A stretch of DNA of 36,278 nucleotides from contig CALAJT010000041.1 of NCBI GenBank assembly GCA_937923145.1, positions 1-36,278 of the forward strand, given 5' to 3'. The translations under genes and the position numbers were made by a program. Below, piece by piece: positions 23,581 through 33,206 of this stretch. This stretch comes from an uncultured Rubritalea sp. Its GTDB lineage: Bacteria; Verrucomicrobiota; Verrucomicrobiia; Verrucomicrobiales; Akkermansiaceae. The notes under the pieces were generated by a model, which made no database searches, had not been told where the DNA came from, and saw nothing but the letters and a program-made list of their open reading frames with translations. How positions within the stretch are numbered: the first letter of the stretch is position 1; each line of letters opens with the position of its first letter.

Positions 23581-24279
23581 TTAATCAGAAGTTTGCGGTG
23601 GATGGTAGCAGTAGCCCAGACCACGTCGTGTCTGGATGATTTCTGCGCATTTGTTAGAACTTGCATTGAGCTTAGCGCGGAGGCTTTTGATATGAGCATC
23701 TACTGTGCGATCCATTGCAGAACCTGGATCTTCCCAAGCATGTTCTAGCAGTTGCTCACGGGTGAAGGTGCGCCCGGGCTGAGACATAAAAGTGGCTAGA
23801 AGTTTGTATTCATGGGCGGTGAGATCGAGAGTCTTCCCGTAGCAAGTGACAAGCATGGCTTCAGAATCGATAGCTAACCCGTCTTTAGACACCACCTTTT
23901 TATCCTGAACTAGACTAGGTGAAGACCTCCTGAGAATAGCTTTAATACGTGCAACTAGTTCACGTGGGCTAAAAGGTTTGTTCACATAGTCATCAGCTCC
24001 AAACTCTAGACCTAATACACGATCTATCTCTGAATCACGAGCTGTTAAAAATAGAATTGGGACTGAGGATGCCGTGCGTATTTCTTTGCAAACATCAAAG
24101 CCAGTTGTATCAGGTAATCCAATATCTAAGACTACGAGATCAAATCGTTTCTTAGCTAATAAGTCTAGCGCTTCACCACCTGTAGCGACATGCTTTGTCA
24201 CGAAATGTTCCGTTTCCAATGCGTAGATGATTGTATCTGCTATTGAGGATTCGTCTTCGACGATGAGGATAGTTGACAT
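23581..24279 (-). CDS. creB: CreB-like OmpR-family response regulator
   Basis: A 232-residue two-domain regulator. The receiver domain has acidic residues in VEDE, phosphoacceptor Asp52 in LDIGLPDTTGFDVC, and Lys101 in YVNKPFSPREL. The winged-helix domain carries LTAHEYKLL, EQLLEHAWED, MDRTVDAHIKSLRAKL and TRRGLGYCY. Several of these match CreB closely. The start at 24279 (MSTILIVEDE) is preferred. A GTG at 24312, overlapping the pseudokinase stop, would add 11 residues and would couple translation of the two genes. Confidence 0.9.
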   Translation of the reverse strand: MSTILIVEDESSIADTIIYALETEHFVTKHVATGGEALDLLAKKRFDLVVLDIGLPDTTGFDVCKEIRTASSVPILFLTARDSEIDRVLGLEFGADDYVNKPFSPRELVARIKAILRRSSPSLVQDKKVVSKDGLAIDSEAMLVTCYGKTLDLTAHEYKLLATFMSQPGRTFTREQLLEHAWEDPGSAMDRTVDAHIKSLRAKLNASSNKCAEIIQTRRGLGYCYHPPQTSD

Positions 24280-24308
24280 ATTAAAAAGTGTGTTTGGATA
24301 ATCAAAAT

Positions 24309-25895
24309 TCACTTACTTATCTTGAGTATCAAAGAGCTACTATCAAAATTAAGTATTTCACCTTTACCTGGTTTTTTATTAGCAGTAATTATGAACGCGA
24401 TGTATTCGTAGTAACTTGTTACGCTCAGACCTACATTTTCTAGTGAGTAGATCAAAGTATTATTTTTCTCTCTAGGCATTACTCCACCTTCTAGACTCTG
24501 TGATAGATTCCTGATGTTATTGTGATTAGCATCTTTGACAGTCATCGGTAGATATAAGAGTGGTAAGAAGGGAGCAGTATTCTCACGGTCTATGCGTAGC
24601 TCCAGTTGAAGCTTATCGAGAGATGCTACATTCACTAGCTTATCACCTGAATCTGCATCTATGATGTCAGCAACTTTGAAGATTACAAAAGCTCTATAGC
24701 TAGCTCCTAGATCTGGTCCTTTAGCGTTCTTTGACTTATCGGTTCCCCAAGTGAGTGTTTCTTGATCATTAGTGCCTATGCGGAAGCTTGTATTAGTTAT
24801 AGCCAAGTTAGAGCCACTGATGGTTCCTGTAGCAACTGGTTTTATTTCCACCGTATGAATTTCTTCTGTAGGAGTAGTCGCCAGATCACTAGGCTCAGAT
24901 GAATCCGAGCGCAACATCAAATATAAAGCAACGCTAGCAACCAGCACGATAGCACTGATCACATAAAGACGATTGGGAAGCTTACGAGATTCAGCTAATT
25001 TCTTAACCTGCACAGCATGCGCAGTAGTGAGCTTACCTTTATCATAAATGAGCGCTGTAGGTTGTCTTCTGGTATCTAACCCGATGAATGGTAGAGCCGC
25101 TATAGCTTCATCGGCTGATTGATAGCGACTTTTAGGATCTGGTTGGGTTAGTTTATCTATCCATGTGGAAACTTCTTCAGGGATGTCGGGGTTAATGGTA
25201 TGAGCTAGAGGAATGTTGTGCGCTAAATGGTTTGCCAATGCATCCTCATTATTAAACCCTGCGAACGGATGACCATAAGTTAGAAGTGTGTAGAGTAGAT
25301 TACCTAACATATATAGGTCAGAAGTAGGCTGTGCGTCCTGGCTATGAAATAGTTCTGGTGCTAAAAGTGCCACATCACCTGGCAAAGATGAAATTGCGTG
25401 AGGATTATGAACTAGCACCATCAATTTACGCATCCCGAGATCACGTAAGTAGTAGACAACCCTACCTTCGGGTGTCTCTGGTGCCACGACATCCACAGAA
25501 TTCATACTCAGTGCACCATGCACTAGGTTTTCATCATGAATAGCTTTTAAAGCAGCAAGGAGCTGCGTCGCGACATTATGAAATTCAGCTAGAGCGATAG
25601 GCGCTGTATAGACATTCAGTAAGTGCTCACTCTCATAATATTCTAGAGTTAACCATGCGCCTTCATCATCAATGCCGGATTCTGTAATTTGTGAAATCAG
25701 ATCGCTCTTCGCCAAAGCCAACTGTCTCTGCGTCACACGAAAGGCATCACTAACAGAGTTCAGTTCCTCAGGTGTCATTTGTGAGTGGATTCTACGCAAT
25801 CGCACTAGCTGATCAGTTTTAGTATCATGAGCCAAGAAGGCATCAGCACTTGCTCTAGTCGATATCTGTTCTTTTATGATGAATCTTTCACTCAT
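24309..25895 (-). CDS. Transmembrane pseudokinase with an outer domain
   Basis: A 528-residue protein whose first about 270 residues follow the Ser/Thr protein-kinase fold, but key sites are changed. There is no glycine-rich loop, the VAxK Lys is Arg (VRLRRI, 31-36), and the HRDLKPxN loop reads HGALSMNSV (126-134), so Arg and the catalytic Asp are lost. DLG (152-154), APE (179-181) and the SDLYMLGNLLYTLLTYGHPF helix are kept, so the fold is probably intact without catalysis. One membrane segment (about 310-328) leads to a 200-residue Thr/Asp-rich outer domain of predicted beta character. It is the first gene of the unit with creB and creC, suggesting an allosteric or sensory partner of that pathway. 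Confidence 0.75.
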   Translation of the reverse strand: MSERFIIKEQISTRASADAFLAHDTKTDQLVRLRRIHSQMTPEELNSVSDAFRVTQRQLALAKSDLISQITESGIDDEGAWLTLEYYESEHLLNVYTAPIALAEFHNVATQLLAALKAIHDENLVHGALSMNSVDVVAPETPEGRVVYYLRDLGMRKLMVLVHNPHAISSLPGDVALLAPELFHSQDAQPTSDLYMLGNLLYTLLTYGHPFAGFNNEDALANHLAHNIPLAHTINPDIPEEVSTWIDKLTQPDPKSRYQSADEAIAALPFIGLDTRRQPTALIYDKGKLTTAHAVQVKKLAESRKLPNRLYVISAIVLVASVALYLMLRSDSSEPSDLATTPTEEIHTVEIKPVATGTISGSNLAITNTSFRIGTNDQETLTWGTDKSKNAKGPDLGASYRAFVIFKVADIIDADSGDKLVNVASLDKLQLELRIDRENTAPFLPLLYLPMTVKDANHNNIRNLSQSLEGGVMPREKNNTLIYSLENVGLSVTSYYEYIAFIITANKKPGKGEILNFDSSSLILKISK

Positions 25896-26004
25896 AATTA
25901 CACATCTAATCTAACGGACATTTCCTAGCAAGCAACGTAAATTTTATGGTTCTAAATAGAGAAATCATTTGATTTATATGAATTTTCTAACAGCTTAGTG
26001 GCGA

Positions 26005-27447
26005 ATGGCTAAAAAGAAAAAATGTATTGTTTGGTTACGCAAGGATCTGCGTCTCCAAGACCACCCTGGATTCAGGACCGCTATCGAAGAAGGTTACCAG
26101 ATTCTACCTCTCTATATTTGGGATGAGAAGGACCATCGCTGGGCAGATGGTGCTGCATCACAATGGTGGCTGCATCACGCTCTAACTGACCTTGAAGAAC
26201 AGTTAGAAACTTACGGAGGGAAATTACATATCTGCCACACCAAAGGAGACTCAGCTAAAATTCTGGAGTCTCTGATCAAAGACTATGAAGTAGACGTCAT
26301 ATTCTGGGGCAGGAGATACGAACCAGAGATCATCGAGCGGGATAAGCAGATTAAAGAGGGGCTCAAAGCAGATGGTTTTGAGGTGAAATCATTCAACACT
26401 CACTTACTATTCGAACCACACACTATTGAAAATAAATCTGGAAGCCACTATAAGGTCTTCACTCCTTACTGGAAACACTGCCGTGAGTTCGCGATCGATC
26501 CACCGAGTGATCCTGACTGGGAATCGTGTAATTTCATCACCGTGAACAAAGGTTCGCTTAGTATTTCAGAGCTTAATTTATTACCCGATATAGAATGGGA
26601 TAAAGGATTTTATGACACATGGGAACCGACTAGAAAAGGCGGTGAAGAACGCCTCAAGCTAATGAAAAAAGGTAAAGCGAAACTCTACCAAGACAAGCGT
26701 GATACTCCAGCCGAAGACGGAACCTCAAAACTGTCCCCCTGGTTACAATGGGGACAAATCAGCGCGCGAGAAATTTATCATGAGTTAGCTAAACCTGCTA
26801 ATGAACTTATCCACAGTGGTTACCTAAGACAGTTATTCTGGAGAGAGTTCAGCTATCACTTACTCTTCCATGCTCCCCACAGCATAGACCGTCCATTAAG
26901 ACCTGAATACGAAGAATTCAAATGGAAGCCTAACACATCCTATCTTAAGGCATGGCAACATGGAAATACTGGTTACCCGATCATCGATGCTGGAATGCGA
27001 CAACTCTGGCAAACTGGCTGGATGCACAATCGTGTCCGAATGGTGGTGAGCTCTTTTCTAGTGAAACATCTACTACAAGACTGGAGAGAAGGAGCTAGTT
27101 GGTTCTGGGACACACTTGTAGATGCAGACCTAGCTAATAACACTATGGGCTGGCAATGGATCGCTGGATCTGGAGCTGATGCGTCACCTTACTTCAGGAT
27201 ATTCAACCCTATCACTCAGGGAGAAAAATTCGATAAGACAGGGGACTATGTTCGTGAATTCTGTCCCGAACTAGCAGATGTGCCTAACAAATACTTACAT
27301 AAGCCATGGGATATGCCAGAGTTGGAGCTAGCTGCCGCAGGTGTAGTTCTCGGCAAGGATTATCCAAGCCCTATCATTTCTCATCCCGATGGCAGACAAA
27401 AAGCTCTAGATGCGTTTGCGGAGTTTCAGGAGACTAGGAAGAAGTAG
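26005..27447 (+). CDS. phrB: Deoxyribodipyrimidine photolyase
   Basis: A 480-residue cryptochrome/photolyase-family flavoprotein that repairs UV pyrimidine dimers with light. The N-terminal antenna domain starts IVWLRKDLRLQDHPGF. The FAD domain has TSKLSPWLQWGQISAREIY, YLRQLFWREFSYHLLF, TGYPIIDAGMRQL, GWMHNRVRMVVSSFLVKHLL and the adenine- and FAD-contact region DADLANNTMGWQWIAGSGADA, which includes Trp residues of the electron chain. CPD repair is likely, although class I photolyase versus a related cryptochrome cannot be excluded. It is divergent from the pseudokinase gene and has no ribosome-binding site. Confidence 0.93.
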   Translation: MAKKKKCIVWLRKDLRLQDHPGFRTAIEEGYQILPLYIWDEKDHRWADGAASQWWLHHALTDLEEQLETYGGKLHICHTKGDSAKILESLIKDYEVDVIFWGRRYEPEIIERDKQIKEGLKADGFEVKSFNTHLLFEPHTIENKSGSHYKVFTPYWKHCREFAIDPPSDPDWESCNFITVNKGSLSISELNLLPDIEWDKGFYDTWEPTRKGGEERLKLMKKGKAKLYQDKRDTPAEDGTSKLSPWLQWGQISAREIYHELAKPANELIHSGYLRQLFWREFSYHLLFHAPHSIDRPLRPEYEEFKWKPNTSYLKAWQHGNTGYPIIDAGMRQLWQTGWMHNRVRMVVSSFLVKHLLQDWREGASWFWDTLVDADLANNTMGWQWIAGSGADASPYFRIFNPITQGEKFDKTGDYVREFCPELADVPNKYLHKPWDMPELELAAAGVVLGKDYPSPIISHPDGRQKALDAFAEFQETRKK

Positions 27448-27508
27448 GCTTTCTTTAAAATGGTATTTACATCTTGAAAGCATTCAGAAAAATCTCATTA
27501 TTTAAACT

Positions 27509-28003
27509 ATGCAAAAATTATACATCCTGTTTCTAATCTGCACCCAGCTAAATTTGTCTGATTAAGCTCCGGCCCACGAGGATTTGAAGAAAGAGGTCTC
27601 AGCGGTAATCCAAGCTCCTTATTTGAATAAATTTGATTACATGATCTCTCACATACATCCGAAATTCATAGAGATGACTGGAGGTGAAGACGCGTTTAAG
27701 AAAACCTTGATTAATGTATTTACTAAAATTAAGGACGCTAGAGTAGATTTTTCATCTTCGGATGTAGGGCAGGCATATTCATACATGCGTAGTGAACAAC
27801 GTGAGTTTTTCTTGGTAGATGTAGCTCTGACTCTCGTAAAAGGTGAAGGAAAATAAAGGAGTTCTAGTGAAAATTAATATTCAGATTATTATTGATAGAG
27901 TCTGTCTACGCTACCTCTGTAGTGTAACATGAAAATGTAAATGCAGACGAAGGTGTGGTAATGGAATCAAAGTATCTAAGGAACAACTCCTGGTAAAGTT
28001 GTC
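27509..28003 (+). pseudogene. Decayed small secreted protein (NTF2-like?)
   Basis: A start at 27509 gives a signal peptide (MQKLYILFLICTQLN) that is cut by TAA (27563-27565). The same frame continues without another stop through 27856, giving AHEDLKKEVSAVIQ, FDYMISHIHPKFIEMTGG and EFFLVDVALTLVKGEGK. The composition and the HPKFIEMTGG segment recall small SnoaL/NTF2-like secreted proteins that are normally longer. After the second stop, a stretch ending GNGIKVSKEQLLVKLS (stop about 28003) may be the displaced C-terminus in another phase. A restart at TTG 27584 would make an unexported 90-residue fragment. I take it as a pseudogene. Confidence 0.5.
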
Positions 28004-28004
28004 C
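27980..28004 (-). terminator. Possible terminator of the MoxR/VWA operon
   Basis: A hairpin with arms GGACAACT (minus strand, 28004-27997) and AGTTGTTCC (27988-27980), one bulged base and an 8-nt loop begins inside the last gene's stop codon. The following minus-strand sequence is only moderately T-rich, so the terminator call is tentative. Confidence 0.4.
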
Positions 28005-30262
28005 TAAAAAGTACCGTTCAACTTACGGCCCATCCAGAACAGGGCTAGCAGTATGATCAGGGTAATAAGTAATGTAATATGTGCCCATATAGGGTAGCGG
28101 GTCTCCAGAGGTTTCTTGGTGGGAAGAGCATCAATAAGATCAGTGATCTTATTCAACTGATCAGGAGCGATCATTGAACCTTTAGTGATGCGTGCCATTT
28201 CTTTCAGCAGAGCGGGGTTAGATGGCTTACCTATTTTCTCTAATTCTTGCCCGAGCGCTATGATCGAGGTGGATACCTCCTTTGCAGTAGCGTCGTCTTC
28301 GATCTTGGCAGTGACTTTCCATTCGCCAGGCTCTGAGACTATGAATCTGCCTGCGAATGCTCCCCACGTACCATCTGTTCTATCGAGCGTGATGGTCTTC
28401 TTGTTACCTTGAGGGTCTATGATTTCTACCTCGATATTTCCGTCACGGAGAGGCACGCCGTTTCCACCGAATGCATTTGCGCTAAGAGTCACAGTATCAC
28501 CTGGCTTTGGACGGTCTGGTGTGCGATAGAGTCTGATCCGTTCACCAGCAGCCATGTTACGCTGGTAAGACATCCATCGAGCCACATTTTTCCAGAAACG
28601 GAAGTGGTAGAGGTCTTCAACACCACGACGCCAGCGCCATGCTGAATCATGACCTAGGAAAAGTGCTTTACCGCTGCCCACTTGCTGAGTGACTAGAACA
28701 GGAACTGAGCCGTAACTGTTCTTCCTGTTAGAGTGTGTGGCTAATACAACTGCCCCAGTTTTGATCTTTTTAACCGCAGCAAACCAGTAGAAACCAGGGA
28801 GATTCCTCCAGATTTTAGGGTTTTCAGCTTCATTGTCGCCGAGCAGAGTGAGTAGTGAACTTTTGCCTGCCTTCGTGAGATTAAGTGGTGCAGCGGTGGT
28901 GTCATTGATGCCACGTGGCTTTTCAGGATCTATTTCTACTGGGATAAGTTCTTCTAGGTCTGTATCTTTTAGCGTCGCCTGATTTCCCTGAGGTCCAGGG
29001 ATGAATACGATTCCACTTGCTTGCTCTTTCACGAGTCCGGCGAGCAGTGTGGCTTGTTCTTTAGTCAGTTGACCTGGCGCCACGCCAACATCACCTAGGA
29101 ACACTACATCATACTTCTGTAGGTCTTGGAGCTTATCAGGAAACGACTGAATGTAGTCTGGTCCATCTCCTTTTCCTAGTTGAGGGTGAAGTAGCAGACA
29201 ATCTACCTTCACACCCGGATCACGTGAGAGAGCATTACGAATGAAACGATATTCCCAGCGAGGCTTAGTTTCGATAACCAGTGCTCGGATGGATTCTTTC
29301 TTGCCACTAATGACAAATTCTTGGCGGTTGTTTTTCGCATTAAGTTCCCCCTGAGCAACAGGAATGGAGAGCGTGAGTTTACTAGAGCCTTCTTTCGTAA
29401 ACTGCCATAACATTGAACCATGGTAAGTCTTATTGGCCGGAATGGTGATCACCTTAGACTTCGATTTCCCATCTTCACTTTTCAGAGAAACATTGGTTCG
29501 GATGTCTTTACCCAATGAAGATTGAATAGAGAAGGGGATCTGGACGAATTCTCCCACAATCCCAAAATCAGGAGCTGTTAGGTTATAGAGATCTAGGTCT
29601 GGTAAGCTCGTGTCAGCACCTATCGGAACAGTGAATAACGGTGTGTTTTTAAGAAGTAATTTTTGGGCAGCAGCGGTGGGTGATTGCTTCTGCTTGTCAT
29701 CAGAGGATGTGAGGTTATGGCTACCGTCTGAGAGTAGAATGACTGCCTGAAGATTATCATGGTTCTCGGTGAGTTTGAGTAGGGGAGCTGTTAGATCACT
29801 ACCTAGACGTGCTTTTTCTTCTAGGGTAACATTTTCAGGAATAGCTGAGAACGATTGGTTAAAAATTTTAACTTTGCCGCCTTGTTCTAATTGCTTCCAG
29901 AAAGAGGCTGCGAGTGTTTTCTCAACGTAGTCTGCCCTAGTGGAAAGTTTTTTCGTGTTGTCTAGCCACGCTGGTAATTGAATATCCTGTGTGGTCATTG
30001 ACCCGGATGCATCCCAGAGAATCGCTATCTCAGGGCTATCTTCAGGGTGCGTCACGGTTCTCCATTCTGGCTTCCACAACATCAGCACGATCACTACGGC
30101 GATCAAAAAACGTAGCAACTCTAACATCCCTGTGCGGAGAGGTCTCGCTGATCTGTTCCATGCCGTCAAACAAAGTGCACCAATAACAATCAGCGCAATG
30201 ATACCCACTACGAAAAACGCCGTAGATGGGGAAAAGACCAATTTGAAAATGCTAAATGACAT
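28004..30262 (-). CDS. VWA membrane protein with amidotransferase-like domain
   Basis: A 752-residue inner-membrane protein: helices at about 13-33 and 46-61, a VWA domain with metal site DASGSM (about 90-95), a middle beta-rich part, and then a class-I amidotransferase-like segment (RALVIETKPRWEYRFIRNAL to VFIPGPQGNQATL). A final helix sits near the C-terminus (WAHITLLITLIILLALFWMG). Such proteins accompany MoxR and DUF58 in Bat clusters, where they are thought to form surface complexes needed for envelope or stress functions. It is the last gene of the operon, 17 bp after the preceding gene. The cysteine of true amidotransferases is not seen, so enzymatic activity is unlikely. Confidence 0.82.
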   Translation of the reverse strand: MSFSIFKLVFSPSTAFFVVGIIALIVIGALCLTAWNRSARPLRTGMLELLRFLIAVVIVLMLWKPEWRTVTHPEDSPEIAILWDASGSMTTQDIQLPAWLDNTKKLSTRADYVEKTLAASFWKQLEQGGKVKIFNQSFSAIPENVTLEEKARLGSDLTAPLLKLTENHDNLQAVILLSDGSHNLTSSDDKQKQSPTAAAQKLLLKNTPLFTVPIGADTSLPDLDLYNLTAPDFGIVGEFVQIPFSIQSSLGKDIRTNVSLKSEDGKSKSKVITIPANKTYHGSMLWQFTKEGSSKLTLSIPVAQGELNAKNNRQEFVISGKKESIRALVIETKPRWEYRFIRNALSRDPGVKVDCLLLHPQLGKGDGPDYIQSFPDKLQDLQKYDVVFLGDVGVAPGQLTKEQATLLAGLVKEQASGIVFIPGPQGNQATLKDTDLEELIPVEIDPEKPRGINDTTAAPLNLTKAGKSSLLTLLGDNEAENPKIWRNLPGFYWFAAVKKIKTGAVVLATHSNRKNSYGSVPVLVTQQVGSGKALFLGHDSAWRWRRGVEDLYHFRFWKNVARWMSYQRNMAAGERIRLYRTPDRPKPGDTVTLSANAFGGNGVPLRDGNIEVEIIDPQGNKKTITLDRTDGTWGAFAGRFIVSEPGEWKVTAKIEDDATAKEVSTSIIALGQELEKIGKPSNPALLKEMARITKGSMIAPDQLNKITDLIDALPTKKPLETRYPIWAHITLLITLIILLALFWMGRKLNGTF

Positions 30263-30279
30263 AGAGAATGATGAGGTGA

Positions 30280-32289
30280 TTAGGTAGTTACAGGCTTAGA
30301 CTCAGGGGTGATAATACGTCTGGCTGATTTTTTTTGAAGACAAAGAATAGCCTCTATAATAAGGAAAACTAGGGCTGCGACTAATAACCATTGCCAGATC
30401 TGACGCGTGGACGAACCATCAGATTCTCCTGAGTTTTCGAACAAGCTGTAGTTTGTTCCTTCGAGAATATTATCTAGTTCATCTTCATTAATCCTAGTCC
30501 AGTCATCTTCATCAGCAGGGCGATTAGTCGCCACGATGCGTTCGCCTACGCGTTTCACTCCAGCCAGATAGATCGGCTGACTATTAATCTCATCCTGCTC
30601 GATAGAATAGCGCTCGTTGACCTTCGAGTTATCGATCAGTGAAACGAGTTCTTCTCCTGTGTCAGCCAGTGGTGAATTTCTCCCAGTGTCAGAAAAGAAC
30701 GCTGAGCCGAATCGCTTATTACCGAGTGCTAGCATGCTTTGGAAAATTGGAACCGTTATACTTCCATTATCAAGATCTGACCATCTTCTATCTGGAAGGG
30801 TAGCTATAAAGTAAGCAGTCCCTTGACCTTCGATAATGCGTCCCATTGCTGTAGTTCCATCGTCCCAGTCTGCTAGAGCTGAAAGTTCTCCAGAGATAGA
30901 TCTACGCTTGATCGCGTGGAGCTGATCTAGAGGAATCTCTACACCATTACTATAGTTTCTCTGTGGACCTTCTTGATCATCCCAGCTAGTAACGATAAAG
31001 TACTGTCCACTCGGAGAGCGCTGCATTTCACCCCAGCCAAACCCTAAAAACATGTCGCTAGAATCATCAGAGGAAGGTAGAAATATCGCTGTGCCACCGT
31101 TTTCGATGAAGCGCTGCATTATCTTAGCATTATTCCCAGTGGGCAAAGATGCTTGCCATACAATCATCGAAGTTTTCTTAAGCACACCGCTATCTAGCTG
31201 GTGAGTTTCTAGAGTTTCCGATGTCTGATGTTCAAAAAGTGACGAAGCGAGCTCGAGGTAACGAACCGAATCTCCACCTTCAGTCACGACGATAGTGTGT
31301 GACGGTGTAGCCTCTCCGTAGGCGAAGTAGGCATTGTTATCACGGTTGTTACTATCTGGTGAAATGGAAATATAACCGAATCCTGATATGGGTTCGCCCC
31401 TGAGATTTATCGTCTCTTGTAAAGCCATGGACTGACCTTCGATGCTGAATTTATCAGTCTTAAATTCTTTACCGTTAATGAAGATGGTAGTGTCGATTTC
31501 TTTCTCAATAGTAGTGTCGACTCTAGTGATCTCGAAGTCTACCACTAGGTCAGCACCATTACGTCTAACAGAAGATATTTTTACCGCACGATTATCTTCA
31601 GGCTCAGCTGTTAGAGCGATGACTCGAAGTTTCGGTTTCTGCTTTAGACTTGCAAGACCAGACTGAATAGATTCCCAACGGTTTGATTCTACTTGCCAGT
31701 TGGTGGCTTGAAGATCTGAAGCTACCCAGATTTCAGTTTTGCCGGTGTTGGAAGAAATGATGTGGTTGACGGCATCATCTATGAGAGCTGGGATATTTGC
31801 TTTAGTATCTGTAGCAGCTGCAGATGAAATCACATCCAGTGTTTCGAGCTTCTCTATATCTTGGATTGTCCCCGTAGCCGAATCCACTAGTATAAGGTTT
31901 GGGTTCCCTAGTTCAATTAGTGCTTGTTTAGCCTGTTGAATAGCCTTCTCACGTTTAGACTCTCCGTCGACTCCTGTTTCAGTCTCCATGGAAAGTGAGC
32001 GATCAAGCACGAGAACTACTGTGTCTAACTTACTACCACCTCCCAGAAATCCACCTACAAGAGGCTGAGCTATGGCAAGCACAAGAGTTGCCAATGCTAA
32101 GGTTCTAGCTGTGAGGATGAGTATATGCTTAAGCTTTTTCTTACCACGAGATTCTCGCGTAGCTTTTAGAATGAATGACATTGCAGCCCACTTGACCGTG
32201 CGATGTCGACGACGATTCAGTAGGTGGATAATGATCGGGATAGCTGCTGCGAAGAGCAACCAAAGGATCGGTTGATTAAGCCAAGCCAT
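30280..32289 (-). CDS. BatA-type VWA membrane protein
   Basis: A 669-residue protein with the BatA N-terminal double-helix domain: helix 1 (about 6-24), the basic NRRRHRTVKW, and helix 2 (about 57-76). A VWA domain follows with the metal site DRSLS, then long beta-rich and amidotransferase-like parts, and a C-terminal anchor (about 638-655) followed by a basic tail. It begins within the stop of the DUF58 gene (TAATG), so translation is coupled. It is the intact counterpart of the broken gene at 4689-6433. Confidence 0.85.
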   Translation of the reverse strand: MAWLNQPILWLLFAAAIPIIIHLLNRRRHRTVKWAAMSFILKATRESRGKKKLKHILILTARTLALATLVLAIAQPLVGGFLGGGSKLDTVVLVLDRSLSMETETGVDGESKREKAIQQAKQALIELGNPNLILVDSATGTIQDIEKLETLDVISSAAATDTKANIPALIDDAVNHIISSNTGKTEIWVASDLQATNWQVESNRWESIQSGLASLKQKPKLRVIALTAEPEDNRAVKISSVRRNGADLVVDFEITRVDTTIEKEIDTTIFINGKEFKTDKFSIEGQSMALQETINLRGEPISGFGYISISPDSNNRDNNAYFAYGEATPSHTIVVTEGGDSVRYLELASSLFEHQTSETLETHQLDSGVLKKTSMIVWQASLPTGNNAKIMQRFIENGGTAIFLPSSDDSSDMFLGFGWGEMQRSPSGQYFIVTSWDDQEGPQRNYSNGVEIPLDQLHAIKRRSISGELSALADWDDGTTAMGRIIEGQGTAYFIATLPDRRWSDLDNGSITVPIFQSMLALGNKRFGSAFFSDTGRNSPLADTGEELVSLIDNSKVNERYSIEQDEINSQPIYLAGVKRVGERIVATNRPADEDDWTRINEDELDNILEGTNYSLFENSGESDGSSTRQIWQWLLVAALVFLIIEAILCLQKKSARRIITPESKPVTT

Positions 32290-33185
32290 TATTTCTTACC
32301 TCCTTTAGGCACTCGGTCTAACAGAAACTCTGACAGCACATCCTCATAGCTTTCACTAGTGCGAACTAGGCGGTAAGCGACATTTGCATCATACGCCGTT
32401 TTCTTAATGTCGCCTAAAAACTCTTGCACCGCTTCCCGATAGTCATCAGCGATCATCGTGGGTTCTGCAATTACAGAAGTATTATCTTCCATATCTACAA
32501 AACGATGTGGGCGCTCGAAATCGAAGTCAATCTCCTGTGGATCCATGAGATGAAAGAGAGTGACGTCATGCTTTCTGTGCCTCAGATGCTGTAGTGCGTC
32601 TTTTAGTTCATCGAGATCACAAAAGAAATCAGAGATGACAACAATCATGCCACGAGAGCCGATTTTTTCAGCAATATCATGCAGTCCTTGAATAAGACCA
32701 GTCTCTCCCTTGGGTTGGATCTCAGAAAGGTTGAGGAATATGTTTTGTAAGTGAGATGCTTTACGTCGTGGAGGTATTTCTAGATGCGTTTTCTCATTAC
32801 ACAGAGAAAGCCCAGCGGCGTCTCCCTGATCTACTGTTAGATAGGCGAGGGTAGAGGCTAGCTTACGGGCGTATTCGATCTTCGTTTCACTTTCGAAAGC
32901 AAAATCCATAGAGCCACTTGTGTCCACGAACATGTAAGCGCGTAGGTTAGTATCGGCTTCAAATTCTTTGATATAGTATCTATCAGATCGCGCGTATGCT
33001 TTCCAGTCAAGCCTACGCGTGTCATCACCCTGCACGTATTTACGGTACTCTGCGAATTCTACAGAAGAACCACGCAGCGGTGAACGGTGACGCCCTGAAG
33101 CATTTCCAAGCATCGGCTGACGAGCCTCTATGGGAATAGCGCCAAGTCGTGCAATAACCTGATAATCTAGAAAAGAGTATTCCAT
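32289..33185 (-). CDS. DUF58 domain protein
   Basis: A 298-residue protein of the DUF58 family. It opens with the conserved GSSVEFAEYRKYVQGDDTRRLDWKAYARSD region. A VWA-like fold follows with the metal site DTSGSMDF and VVISDFFCDLDELKDAL. Members act with the MoxR ATPase in folding or activating other VWA proteins. There is no membrane segment, so it should be cytosolic or peripheral. It is 21 bp after moxR and overlaps the next gene by one base. Confidence 0.9.
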   Translation of the reverse strand: MEYSFLDYQVIARLGAIPIEARQPMLGNASGRHRSPLRGSSVEFAEYRKYVQGDDTRRLDWKAYARSDRYYIKEFEADTNLRAYMFVDTSGSMDFAFESETKIEYARKLASTLAYLTVDQGDAAGLSLCNEKTHLEIPPRRKASHLQNIFLNLSEIQPKGETGLIQGLHDIAEKIGSRGMIVVISDFFCDLDELKDALQHLRHRKHDVTLFHLMDPQEIDFDFERPHRFVDMEDNTSVIAEPTMIADDYREAVQEFLGDIKKTAYDANVAYRLVRTSESYEDVLSEFLLDRVPKGGKK

Positions 33186-33206
33186 GAATTGATTCTCAGA
33201 GAACGA

